Assembly (NCBI GenBank): GCA_026724425.1
Contig: JAIUCV010000101.1
Coordinates: 2,852,001 to 2,916,000 of the forward strand
DNA: 64,000 bases
Reading direction: 5' to 3'
From: Erythrophleum ivorense
Lineage: Eukaryota; Streptophyta; Magnoliopsida; Fabales; Fabaceae
Part shown: positions 1 to 11,770 of the stretch, piece by piece
Layout: the number at the start of each line of letters is the position of its first letter
How positions within the stretch are numbered: the stretch's first letter is position 1
Made by a program: the position numbers and the translations under genes
The notes under the pieces: model-generated
Told to the model about the DNA's origin: nothing
Databases searched by the model: none
The model's input: only the letters and a program-made list of their open reading frames with translations

Positions 1-1733
1 TCTAGCAAATTCATGGTTGATTACCCACATCAGATTAAACCTCGGTTAGCTTCGTTGTGGCCTTTATTAGGCTAAGATATTTCTGACCCATTATTATATT
101 CATTTGTATCAGCCCACAGGTTAGTAAATTAAACGAGCCTATATCAAGCCCGTAAGAAAAATTATTGTATGTCGTTACGTTTGTTGTACACAGTATAGTT
201 GGAAGAAAATTGATTATACAAATTCTGCGGTTTTCTTACCAACCATACTAATCTTGTGAAGCCTTAGATTTTTAGTCATTCAACATTAAGCTATTTAGAA
301 ACAAAAACAATAACAAAAATGTCACTTCCCAGGTTGCAAAATTTTCCTGTAAAGTCCACGTTACAACTAAATTAAGTTTTCTTTTACATAATTAATTGGC
401 TTATTGAATTGTTACCAGTCATAAGCTCATAAGTCCATGATATTATTTACTACTGTATTGCAATTAACTATTCGAAGACTAACGTATAGCCTATTCAAAT
501 AAGCCTAAACCATTACAAAAGTCCTCAGTCCTATAAACCATAGACTCTAGATACCATCATACCCGTAGGTGCATGGAAATTTATAAACCAATTGTTACAA
601 GAAAAAAGCATCAATATTGGTGAAAGGAAATTATGTTTTTAATATGGTTAGAAGTCATATTCGCCTGATTGGTTTATAGGTGATTGAAATTCCCAACACT
701 ACTTCATATAGTAATTAATGGCAAATCGAATTAATTAGGTTCTTGGGTATTTATTTTATTTTACAGCTAATTAGATCTTACTGGTTGATTCTTGAACAAA
801 TGATTTAATATGTTAAAGCTGTAAAACCAATCAAGTTTATGAGATAATGATTTTTTGACCGTAAGACTCACAATGTAAGGAAGAAGAAGAAGAAGAACGT
901 AAAAAGGAGGCTGTTGAAAGGTATGATCTTTTTTTGTAATGGAGGGGTTTCGAATTATAATTGTTGTATTTTATATCGAAATGTTACTGTAAGATAAAAA
1001 AAGATTCTTTACTTTTTCTTTTTTTATATCAAAATCAGATTTTCGATCACGAGATGTTCGAGCTCCACTATGTTGATGATCATAAAGACAATTTTTCAAA
1101 AAGGGAAAAAAGGCTTGAAAAAAAGTTGTGTACAAATTTTTTAGTGCCCGTTAGATAATGAAGTTAAAAGTGGGTCCAGTGAGGTAAGTTTTTCATTTCA
1201 TTTGGGATTTAAATCTGACATAAGAATTGATACAAGTGAAAATGCAACTCGGAGTTGTCAACTATCAATGGAGCTTGTAGCAAAAATTACAACAAGCTCT
1301 CGCAATTGAATTCACGGTTGCTGAAAAAAGAACGGTGACCACTAGGATCTCAACGTGGTCCCTACATACGAACACAGTGAACGACCGAGAAAGTGAATCT
1401 ACCTAAATCTTGGTCCCACCTTTTAGTTAATTCTGTCGGAGATTTGTGTTAAAGGCGTTAAAATCACCTAAATTAACTGCGGGTAGATTCACGGACCAAT
1501 CACATCAGCGCGTATTAAACACGCTCACTCCCACCTCTCTCATCTTTTTCTATGTCTTTGGCTCTTTGCGGCGATGAGTGAAAAAGAAAGAATATGGCTC
1601 TTTGCGGCGATGAGTGAAAGTAAAATTAGTTTCGGTTGTCGCTTTTTTGCTCTACTTTCTTACTCTTACATCTGTTCTTTTTCTATACTTTGTTACACAT
1701 ATTTGCTTACATTTTTTTTGTTAAAGACACATA
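1..1733. other. AT-rich intergenic DNA, no gene recognised
   Basis: I see no coding region, RNA gene or clear transposon terminus. Open frames here are short and of low complexity. A GAA-rich run lies near 883-895 and a short direct repeat near 1560. The stretch ends exactly at the 5' end of the Helitron. Confidence 0.6.
1560..1619. repeat. 24-bp direct repeat, period 36 bp
   Basis: The segment at 1560-1583 (core CTCTTTGCGGCGATGAGTG) recurs at 1596-1619, separated by a 12-bp A/G-rich linker. It looks like a small local duplication. No function is evident. Confidence 0.8.
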
Positions 1734-2516
1734 TCTATACTATTAAAAGAGAAACATTTCCTAAAAAATTTTAAGTTATCTCTGCAACCAAACAAGAAAA
1801 TAACCCGAAAATTAAAAAAAAAAACTCATGAGAAACCTCGGATTCAGTAAAAAGACCAAACAACCCAGTTCAAAACAAAGAAATCTTCAAGTTGACCAGG
1901 GTATGTTTTGTCCGAAAATATCAAATAATGTAAACTGTTTGGAAACGAGGATATCAAACCCGACCCGAAATCCAGGTTGGTGACGCGCGGACTCTGTTAA
2001 AATTACTTAAATCAAACCGGAATTTATAAATACGTAAACCTTATGATAACCAGTAAGCAAAACCGGAGGACAATTAGATATGGAATGGTCTGATCTGACG
2101 ATCCACATAAATCTAAATAAAATGCAAAGAAAATAAACAAATGCCACATTCAAATCAGCGAGAAATAAGCAAACTGAATAACCAGAATCGGAAACTAATA
2201 ATGAGAAATATATATTATATATTTTAATTGTTAGCTTGCAAGATTTGAAAGAGGAAATGAGATTTATGAGATTCCGAAAATATCTCAAAATCATAACAAA
2301 TCATAAGGGAATATCCAATAATAAGATGACAGAAATGGAATGGTTTAGTTGTGAATATATTTTCTGCAAAGATGACAGATCACGTATATTCGAAAAAAAT
2401 GACTCAAAACCTAATGGACAATCCCGCACATCACTATATATACTAGGTAAAGTTCAGAGCAATAATACATACCCAAAAAATTATACACTACAGAAAAGTA
2501 AACTCTCTTTGCAACT

Positions 2517-2675
2517 ATGGCGTCAGGCAAACGCTCTTCTGGTCAACTCCTTACAATAACGTACAGCCCTTCCAAACGGCATGGAGAGTTCAAGTGAAGA
2601 TCTTGAACCTATGGAAGCAATACCCATATTCATCAGGAGAGACAATAAGAATGAATATCATTTATCAGCTCCAAG
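2517..2675 (+). pseudogene. RPA70-like single-strand DNA-binding protein, first exon, frameshifted
   Basis: From 2546 to 2675 one frame reads a segment containing VQPFQTAWRVQVKILNLWKQ and then SSGETIRM. This is the start of the first OB fold of the replication protein A 70-kDa-like proteins carried by plant Helitrons. The likely start codon is at 2517 (MASGKRSS), but it is out of frame with the OB-fold segment, so at least one indel lies between. A GT donor follows at 2676. Family knowledge: such RPA-like genes accompany Rep/helicase genes in autonomous plant Helitrons. I could not recognise later exons. Confidence 0.6.
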
Positions 2676-3101
2676 GTAATGAAGAATGCCCTACTAAGAA
2701 TTATATTACTAACATACATGTTTTGCCTCTTATATATTTTATGTTTACTAACCACCTTTTGTTTTGATTGTATTCATTGTAGGAGAAATCATGATCGAGA
2801 AGAAACCAAAAACTCTTTCTTGAATAACGAACCAATTACCTACGCACTGTTTATGGTATATTGCAATTCACTGTCGATGTTTAGTCTCTATCTATTATAT
2901 TATCGGTTAAATACTATCTCTTAAATTTAAGAGAGGTAACAAACTGACGCAATTTTCAATAAGTAGTATTCTTATATGTCCACAATTTCTAATCTTATGT
3001 TTTACTGGACAATATATGTAAGGACACATAACGAAAGAGACATGAAAATTCCAGATATTGCATGTTTGCTCTTTTAGATGGTAAAGATATTTATATAAAT
3101 T

Positions 3102-3103
<2 letters not shown>

Positions 3104-3170
<67 letters not shown>
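3104..3170. repeat. (AT)n microsatellite
   Basis: About 67 bp of uninterrupted AT dinucleotide inside the Helitron. The repetitive Tyr-Ile frame across it is an artefact. Confidence 0.95.
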
Positions 3171-3173
<3 letters not shown>

Positions 3174-4700
3174 CAGAGCACAGTTTCGATTGTAATGGAT
3201 GTTCTGATTTTAGCTCTTTCTCGCAGGTAACCCTTCAACCTAATGAAGAAAATCCAAAAGAGGAGAGAATTCGTCAAACTCACCAAGGGTTGCCTTGAAG
3301 ATCAATAAAGTTTTGCGATGATGTCATATCCATACATCATATTCTGGCTGGAGCACTGGACATCATCAAAAGGGAACAGAAAAAAAAAAACATTTATATT
3401 CACGAGAATAAAAGATCTGTATAAAATATATTTTTCTGTTTATTACATTGTAAAAACTCATTTTACATTCTTTTAATGAAATAATATTTTGAGCTATCTT
3501 AGTTTGTCAGTCTAATTCGGATTTTGTTCCAAGAGCCAAATGTTACTTTACTGTCTTACTAACCGGATAAGCATTGCCAAGCAATGCTATAAGCTCTTCA
3601 ATCTTCATCGATTCCCTAAGTTGGGAGAAAACTATTAGAAATAGTACATACCACATAAATTATGTATGTACAATCAAAACGAAGGTATGCGAGGCACTAG
3701 AAACTCATCTCCAAGTTTGGCTTCAGAAACGTCAAGGTTGACATCATGAGGCTGCAAGTTTGAAAGGAAGACTTTTAGTATACATACCTTTCGTTTTCTT
3801 ATTTCCATTTTCATGTTGTTGCTTTGAATTGAATCTGACAATATGAGTCAGTTACGATTGTGATGAAGTAGAAAAGGATTGGAACTTGCCGGAACCATCC
3901 AAGACTAATTACACAGCAAGAAAGGCGTTGTTCATACAAAAAAATAAAGAAATGCGGTGTTGTCTCACAGTCACATGTCTTCCTTTAGCAATAGTGCAAC
4001 ACCATAGACTGACAATAGAAAACAATAAAGACATGACAAACATGAGAAAGGAAATTAGAAAAAAAGGAAGAAGAACGAAGCTTATTATAAAAGCACAGGC
4101 AACATTAAAAATAGCTAAAGTTCTGTATTTTCCAAAAGCAAAGTGACATGCCATTCCCATGTAGTAAAATTCAGCAATCTACAAGAAGAAGAGCAATCCT
4201 AAACGTTTAAGCTTATATTAATGAATGTGTTGGGGTACAAGCAAAAACTAACCTCGACCCATTCGTTGATCTGCAAATCAATGAACCTGAAATTGATAAG
4301 ATTTTGATGAGCAGCAACATCATGGGCCGGGAGTCGATCGATTGTTGGAGAAGTAGCTCTAGAAGACACCAGCATAATATGTATGCAGAGCCAATCAAAT
4401 ACAAGCAATCGCCCTACTTCTTCAGCTAGAAAATAATCTGTCTTTGTTTAGCATAGACCATGGCAAAACCAAATCAGCTCCAACGGCTTATACAGAAAGA
4501 AGCAAATAGATAAGTTTTGCACCTAACGATGGCAAACAAAACAAAATTACATGCAATCAATAATACAGATATTAAAGTTCAGAAAAAAATAGAAGACTTA
4601 TCTGATTGCTTTCGAAGACACATAGGTATTGGTGCGAAATTAAGTGAATTGCATCATACTTTGATAAGAAGAACACTTAATCTAATTTCTCTAGATCTAA

Positions 4701-4977
4701 TTTATGCTCATCAAATGAGCAAGAGAGGAAAACTAACAATGTTCATGTCATTTCGATTTCTTTTCGATTGAGGAAAACTAACTTCAAAACATAAAATCGG
4801 CAAACAAATTTCTTTTACATGCATCAAAGTTAACTTGAAATTGAATGATCACTTACGACCTCTAACAAGACTAATTGAACAAGCAATTTATGCTCATCAA
4901 ATGAGCAAGAGATGAAAACTAACAACGTTCATGCTCATAAATTGCTTTTGCATGTCATTTTGATTTCTTTTGGATTG
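4701..4977. repeat. Diverged duplicated block, two copies
   Basis: A block containing GCTCATCAAATGAGCAAGAG and then GAAAACTAACAA, GTTCATG and ATTTCTTTT.GATTG occurs at about 4701-4768 and again at about 4886-4977. The second copy has an extra segment repeating the GCTCAT motif. It is an internal duplication of the Helitron. Confidence 0.7.
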
Positions 4978-6523
4978 TTCTGCTCTAAGACATTGCTTGC
5001 TCATGCCATGCGAAGAGAAAGACGGAAACGAACATAGCTCTAACAATGAAGGTCAAGGAAGCTAACTCCTTTAAAGTTGTCTCTTACTTTTTTTTTCCTT
5101 TGAAATTTTACCGCTACAGGTAGGAACATGTTTTTTGTACTTACGTAGACAAAAAAATTCAAAATTATAGAGCTATGTTCAAGGAAACGTATGGAAAGAG
5201 TAAGAAATTTTCAAAATTATTTCACAACTTCTATGATATTACAAATATATCAAGGAAACGTATGGGAAGAGTAAGTAAAGATTACTTGAGGGCTCATTTC
5301 AAGAACACAAAAAAAGCCAAAATCTTTGCTAGCCAGCAAATTACTTGCTGGTCTAGCCTGGTTTGGCTCCTCTGATCACAAGAAAAGAAAAGAAAAACAA
5401 TTATTGTAAAGGACATTGAAAATAATTGCAATATGTATAAAGCTTTATCAATTTAACCAATAATCTTGAAATTATGTTTTGCGAGAGGAATTAGGTATGT
5501 GTCAACCTAAAATTAGATTTTTCTCAAAACTGTGAACAGTTAGAAAATTTCTAAGCGTTTTTCAGTTTCAATACCAAAATCGTAGGGTTAACACTTAGCT
5601 AAGAGCCAAAAGCTAACAAATTCTGAGTTTTGAATTCGAAAATTGATCATGCACATATTCAAATTCGAAACCAAATTCATATCCAATTCATTCCGTTTAA
5701 GCTCTGAATAGAACTGTTTCGGGAGAAAAAAAAAATCAAATCAAATCCAATAGAATCAAAATAAAGACAGATTTAGCTAAAGCGAGAGGAATCAATGGCA
5801 GTGGAGATTTGAGCCGAGAACAAACCTTGCGACGTAGCAACACAGAGAGATCGAAGTCGAATCTGAAGATACGAAGCAGATGGTTATGGAAGTAACAGAG
5901 AGAAAAAAGTTGGGAAAAGGAGAAGAAGAAGAATGGAAAAATCTGACAGCGAGAGAGAGAGATGAGTCACGAATCTTCTTCCTTTGACTCATTTCCGGCG
6001 ATTTTAGACGGAAATGTCGAGGAGATCAACCACAACCTAACACGTATGGGATCAGAAGGGTGCCAAAATCCCTTCGTTGAGAAACGTCTCACGCTTAATA
6101 ATCGATTAAAAGATTTTTTTTTCTTTAAAACACCTTGAAACCCACCTGAAAACTTGGTCTGATAGATGCTCTTTTTGATCCGTTTCTCTGACACAAGCCC
6201 AATTCTCATTTATTTTTGAACCTGAACATGCTCTAAGTTGGAAAGTAAACATAAGATGTTGCAGAGAGTTAAACCCTTGTGTAACAACATAGGTAATATG
6301 AAAAAACAGTTCAAAGCCAACCAACTGATTCTTGCATGCCGTTGATTCATGATCAGATTATGAAATTTTGGTGTGTGTCAAAGAATCTAACATGAATAAT
6401 CGCCAAAACGAGACAGAGAAGTTTCTGACAGTGAATAATTTTTTACCGAATTTTTCTTTTACGAGTTAAATAATTTTTTTTTAAGAGCTTTTTTTTTTTG
6501 ACTGCTACGAGTTACATAATTAA

Positions 6524-7070
6524 AGATGAAAATTTGTAATTTTGATTTTAAGATGTCTCATGGACAAATTTACAAATATAGAAAAAATAAGAAAATTGGA
6601 TCTACAGATAAAAGTATTTTTTTTTTACCCGAATTGTCAAATTTCTCTTTTAAAAATGAACTTCACACTAACACCAAAAAAATAATATCGATTGAGATGA
6701 TTTAGTTCTCTTTAATCAAAAAAACGTTTAAAACAATATCCAATCTGAAAAATCTAATATTCACAAATTTAATTAATTCAAAAGTTAGCAACATCACGGG
6801 TTAAAACCAACATTCTTTTAGATTCTGGTATTTTTGGAAAGACAAAAAGAAAGAATTTATCTGATTAAAGGTGAAAGTTTGTAATCTTGACTTTAACATG
6901 TCTCGTGGACAAATTTACAAATGAAAAAAAAAAGATTGGATCTACAGACAATAGTATCGTTTTCTTGACACAAATTGTCAAATTTATCTTTTAAAAATGA
7001 GTTTCAAGCTAACACCAAAAAAAATAATACCGATAGAGACTGTTTTGTTCTCTTTAATAAAAAAATGTTA
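6524..7070. repeat. Diverged direct repeat of about 200 bp
   Basis: About 200 bp at 6524-6728 are repeated with substitutions and small indels at about 6867-7070. Shared blocks include GGACAAATTTACAAAT, TTGGATCTACAGA, AATTGTCAAATTT and GCTAACACCAAAAAAA/CTAACACCAAAAAAA. The bases near 6787-6806 resemble a decayed Helitron 3' end, so a Helitron derivative may have been inserted or duplicated here. Confidence 0.7.
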
Positions 7071-7935
7071 GTGATATCTTGGATTCAATAAATTTTCTTT
7101 CTTTTTTCCCGACTGGTTTTCTTCATTATCTTTGTTTCCTTTTATCAGTATAGATTCAATAATTATTTTAACTCCAAATTAAACATATGACTGAATAATT
7201 ATCACATTCATTTAATTAGCATACTTTAATATTTATTCATAAAATGCGAGTCATGTTTGGTAGTCGTTCAAAAGCTCAATTGTATTCATGATGAAAATTT
7301 AGAAAAGAAAAATTATCACAATGATGTCAATTTTGGAAACAGCTACAAAGCAAAGTCTAAATTCAAGTAGAACATCTAACTCGAATCAATCATATGAACA
7401 CTAATGGACTAACCAATTATTAACGATATACTAATAAATTCCAAAGAAAGATAATTGTTGGTGATTTGAGAAAGTCTAGAGATGAAGAGTTTACCTCTAG
7501 ATTTTGAACTCTTGGATGAAGAATATGCCGAGAGCTATAGATTCCAAAACTTTAATTCGACGGGTGATTTTCACCGAAGTTTACTGAACCAGCTGATTCG
7601 ACTGATTCGTCAAATCGATTTCATATCAGAAAACTATATATCAATTTACTATCTCCGTGTCTATGCTCACGGTTGTGCGAGTTTTCATTCGCAAGATGGT
7701 AAACAAAAAGAGTGATCAGACAAAAGCCCATTTTTTTATGGATAAAAATGACGAGAAATGGGCTTATCCGTTTTAGACCTATACCCGAAAAATATTAGTT
7801 CGGCCCAAATTTTGACCACTTAATTTACCACTTTTTCTCTTATTATTGATTCAGTACTTAATTTAATTCTAAACTAAAATTAACAATGAATAATTGTATA
7901 ATTCAATTAACTAAAATCTTCAAAAATCACAACAT

Positions 7936-7956
7936 CCCGTGCTTCTCAAGCACGGG
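7936..7956 (+). other. Helitron 3' terminal hairpin
   Basis: The stem CCCGTGCTT pairs with AAGCACGGG around the 3-nt loop CTC. It stands 7 nt before the CTAG terminus (7964-7967). Family knowledge: this hairpin marks the end of rolling-circle transfer. Confidence 0.88.
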
Positions 7957-7967
7957 TCAAGATCTAG

Positions 7968-10059
7968 TTTTACTTACATGCTAATCTTATTAAAAACAAA
8001 ATCGACGAGACAGTTCTTGTAATAAAATTACCAATTGGCGCCTAATAGAACACTAATATTAAGATCAATGAAACTCGTTGACTAATTAAAGAAGGAAAAA
8101 AGTTGATAAAACTTGAAGAAGTACATGTAGCCATCATATAGACATACTAGATCGACCATTATAAATTATTCTTTGTTATATCTTTTCAACAAAATCAAGA
8201 ATTTGGTTGATTGTAAAATCTTTGAATTCGAAGGTCAGATATTCATGTATATACACTGATACACATAATACATGTTCTATTTGATTTAATGGATTCTCCC
8301 AAACTAGTATGCAGGCTTAAATTAATCATGAGGTCCGTAGACTTAAAATTAAAATCTATACCCCTCCACACAATTTGTTTGCACAAGCCTGATAAATAAA
8401 AACGAATATTACATATTTTTTTTTAATTTAAACTACATTTTGCATGAAAAGAGTTATTTATTCCCATGTTTCTCATCAGCAGTCTAAACTAAACCAGGCC
8501 ATTTTAGCACATGTAATCGTATTAAAAACAGATTAATCAATCATATGATATGTAATATTCCTACTTTGCCTGTATTTTAACTGACCTAATAGTTTTCCAC
8601 GTTGGATTCCCTCGTCACCCAAAACGTGGCATTACATTGGCAACGTTTGTTAGAGCCTTTGGGGTGTCAGTGTCACATAGCTAGATAAATAAATTGAGTT
8701 TATCATAAGTTCATAACCAACTTCAATTTAGGTTCAACAGGGAGATCCGTATTAGTTATTTTTGTTTTTGAATCGAACGAACGGTTCAAATTATGTAAGG
8801 GGAAATTTATATCAAACATCGTAATATTTTGTTTGTGGGTTTTAGTAATTGAACATTTGTTTTTCTTGATCAAAAGGTTGTCGAGAAACTCTCAGTACGT
8901 ACTGTCTTCGATAATACAAACAGCATTCATCATTGTATCTCCTCTGGTTAAGCTACAATCAACTGAGTAACCGCCATCCGCTGGATGATACTTTGTTTCT
9001 TTCTTTTTACCTATTTGTCTTCCATTGGGAGTTTTTTTCTTCTTCCATTTTTTAACGACGAAAAAAAAGCGAGTCAAATACTTATGAAGTAAGGAAAACA
9101 AAGGAGAGGCCGACAATGCACAACACACGGACGTTTCTTTTAAATATATAAGTAGAGAAAGCTTGAAGCTCACAAAAGCAATAAAGGTTGTATTTTTGAA
9201 GATTCTCATTTTATGTCATTCACACACAAAATATCGTTTTCGTTAAAATATAACGCATGAAGGGCAAGGAAAAAGAGAGAAAAATAAATAGATATAGATC
9301 GACAAATTTTTATTTTATTTTGAAGTTCATAGCTGTGCTCCTATAACTTATAGGCTATAAGGCTATAACAATTGTGTAACAAACTAACAATTGATTCAGA
9401 GTGATAAATAGTGTCATTAAGATGGTTTTTCTCTTTAGTTTTCGCCTAAAAATTAGGTTAGATTTTTTCATAAATCAGCCTGATCATAACCCATACCTTA
9501 TTATAATCCATTTGTGGAATATACAAATGGCTAAAATCAGCACATTATCTAAATGTTTTTTGATAAAACAGAAAAGATGTATTTAATATTAAAAACAGTT
9601 TATATAACCAAAAAAGAAGGGAAAGAGGAGATAGAGTATCTTCAATCTTTTACATTATGGAAAAGTAACACAATGAGTAGTCACAGACTCACAGTCATAA
9701 CATGTTTTTTCTTAGACATGGGAGAATCCTTTTGGAAGGTTGGATATGTTTTTCTTGGGTATTTTTTAGCCTTCACTCTAGAATATATTACTTTACACCT
9801 TTTCTTTCATTTAATTACTTCACTGCCTTTCACTTTCACTCACATTTCCACACTATATACATTTTATATTTTTCAAATATATATTCATATATACATGACT
9901 ATGGCTTCGAAGTATTATTCTTCTTCTATTAATAGTGTGTTCATATATACCCACTTGTGCTATATATTGGCATGCGCAGCTCAACTTCGATCGGATCTTT
10001 GTCATAAAGTCAAACCACCCATGCCTCAAATATTCATAGCCTCGCTTAGTTCGTTTTTT

Positions 10060-10090
<31 letters not shown>

Positions 10091-10476
10091 TACATTTAGA
10101 ACTTTCATCTCTCGTTCGGGAGTCCTATCCCACCTTACTAGCTTAGGTTTGGTGATTATCAGAAGATTTAGTCATTACATTAATCAACTCAGCTCATGGT
10201 CCGATAAAGTTAGCACCATAGTCTCTCTTTTTTAAAACGAGAAGAATATAATTTGCCAAATAGATAATCTCGTACTTGTATCACTAGATGCTCCATTTCC
10301 TAAGCCTAAAACTAATTGCAATCATCAAACGCTCCACGACAACGAATAGACAAAAGATTTGGAATACAAAGTGTGCGCATTGAACCTACATTGTACCATG
10401 GTACCAAAGTCTCATAAGGTACATTAGTTAAGACTGATTACGCCACCACCAATCCTGCCTCGGTGTTTTGTCACTT
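7968..10476. other. AT-rich intergenic DNA, no gene recognised
   Basis: No protein family, RNA gene or transposon end was recognised. Open frames are short or of low complexity, including a 197-codon frame (9553-10146) that runs through a poly-G tract. The segment from about 10480 resembles the leader of the SMC3 fragment. Confidence 0.55.
10062..10090 (+). repeat. Homopolymer tract (G)29
   Basis: Twenty-nine consecutive G residues follow a short T run. The exact length is unreliable in any assembly. No coding meaning. Confidence 0.9.
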
Positions 10477-10810
10477 TCGGTAAGTTTGTAGAGACGTCTA
10501 TCCTGCGTTGGGTTTCGCTTGAAAAGAAAACCCTAAAATTAATTAAACCTGTTAATTACCTTCTTTTTTTTTTCAGTACTTTTTAAGTTTTAAGTTGCAT
10601 AGAGAAATTAGGGTTTCGATGCTCTTTGAGTTTATCTACTTCGCTTGACATAATAATCTTCGAGCTTAATTTCGCTATGTATATTAAGCTGGTGCGGAAC
10701 TTTTCTTCTTCAGCTCTTCCTCTAAATGTACTTTGGAACTGATTTTTAATCATGTAAAACCCCTACTGAGTATTTGTTTTTTTCTCGGGGTTTGGATTTG
10801 ATTTTGCTAT

Positions 10811-11260
10811 TATTATAAAAGCTTATAAAAGCTTATGAAAGTCTACAACAAGTCTACACTAAGGTCGAACAAGTCTACAAGGTGTGAAGCAAGTATCTTA
10901 TAAAGGCTTATAAAGATCTTTATAAAAGCTTATGAAAGCAAGACAAGTCTACAACAAAGCAAGACAAGTCTACAACAAGATGGAGCAGCTAATCTATATA
11001 GAATAGATGTCAAGGAGTATTCTATATGGAAGAAGAATATAGAATAAAACTATTGGAAGAAAAGTCTATATGACCGTTATAGAATATGACCGTTATAGAC
11101 AATTATCTATTGTCTATATATTGTAAATTGTCATCTTTAATAAAAATCAAGAAAGTAGAGTTTTAATCTCTCTCTCTCTCTTCCAAACTCTGAAACTCAA
11201 AACTCTCTTCTCTTCTCTCATACTCTCAAATCTACAATCTTTCTTTGCTAAAATCTTACA
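10811..11260 (+). repeat. Copia 5' LTR
   Basis: It begins TATTATAAAAGC and ends CTTACA immediately before the PBS. It carries several copies of a short AAGTCTACAACA motif, a candidate TATA (TATATA, 11115-11120) and a CT-rich tail (11165-11220). Compared with the 3' LTR it has one extra 10-bp GCTTATAAAA unit near its start. Confidence 0.93.
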
Positions 11261-11272
11261 TGGTATCAGAGC
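11261..11272 (+). other. Copia primer-binding site (initiator Met tRNA)
   Basis: TGGTATCAGAGC directly abuts the 5' LTR. It is complementary to the 3' end of plant initiator methionine tRNA, the usual Copia primer. Confidence 0.93.
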
Positions 11273-11344
11273 TAGTCTCTTTGTTTGCTAATCCCGTTTC
11301 ATTGTGGTGTTGATTTGTGAGTTCTATATCTCTTTCCTCTGTTC

Positions 11345-11767
11345 TTGTGGCTGTCTTGGTTTCCGAGCTGCACTGCTCAAATCCAAAAGGAACAAGGATC
11401 TCTTGGCTTGTTTGGAAGCAAAGACGAGTTGGTGGTTGCCAACAAAGGAGAGCTTGCCACTGCTAACAAGAGTTACTTCAAGCCTGGTGAAAGGAAGCCG
11501 CCAGTTTGTGATCACTGCAAGATGATTGGTCACTTCAAAAGTAGGTGTTATCTTCTACATCCTCACCTCAGACCAAACCCGGGACCTAACAGGTGGATGA
11601 ATCAACGAGACTGGAGAGATCAAAGAAACCGTAGGGAACCAAGGGCTAATCTTTCATATGATGCTAGCTCATCAACAGAACTAGATGGAGGCTCCGTTCA
11701 AGTCAGGGGAGAAGCATCATTCAAGACTTCTGAGGAAGGAACAGCAATGGCCGCCTCTTCTACATAA
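11345..11767 (+). pseudogene. Copia gag remnant with zinc knuckle
   Basis: The 140-codon open segment contains a CCHC knuckle (CDHCKMIGHFKSRC) and a basic, Asn/Arg-rich tail. The roughly 250-residue N-terminal UBN2-type part of Copia Gag is missing between the PBS and this segment, so no native start codon can be assigned. It ends at TAA (11765-11767). The following frame is the same and continues directly into the protease region, so the TAA looks like a CAA-to-TAA nonsense change. Confidence 0.8.
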
Positions 11768-11770
11768 TAC

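Larger units (their letters stand above)
1734..7967 (+). mobile_element. Helitron (6.2 kb), non-autonomous or decayed
   Basis: The 5' end reads TCTATACTATTAAAAGAGAA, a terminus I associate with Arabidopsis ATREP/Helitron families. The 3' end has a 9-bp-stem hairpin (7936-7956) followed seven bases later by CTAG. The insertion lies between A (1733) and T (7968) with no target duplication, as expected of Helitrons. Inside are a broken RPA70-like exon, an (AT)n tract and several internal duplications. I see no Rep or PIF1-type helicase coding sequence, so the element cannot be autonomous as it stands. Pairing of these two ends is inferred from correct polarity and target site; two nested Helitrons are an alternative. 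Confidence 0.82.

Noticed and set aside
3062..3298. Frame encoding an Ile-Tyr repeat
   Set aside because: Produced by the (AT)n microsatellite.
7482..7715. 77-codon frame near the Helitron 3' end
   Set aside because: No recognisable domain, promoter or splice context; AT-rich composition typical of the surrounding non-coding DNA.
9553..10146. 197-codon plus-strand frame
   Set aside because: It runs through the poly-G tract and AT-rich sequence, has no family resemblance, and amino-acid content follows base content.
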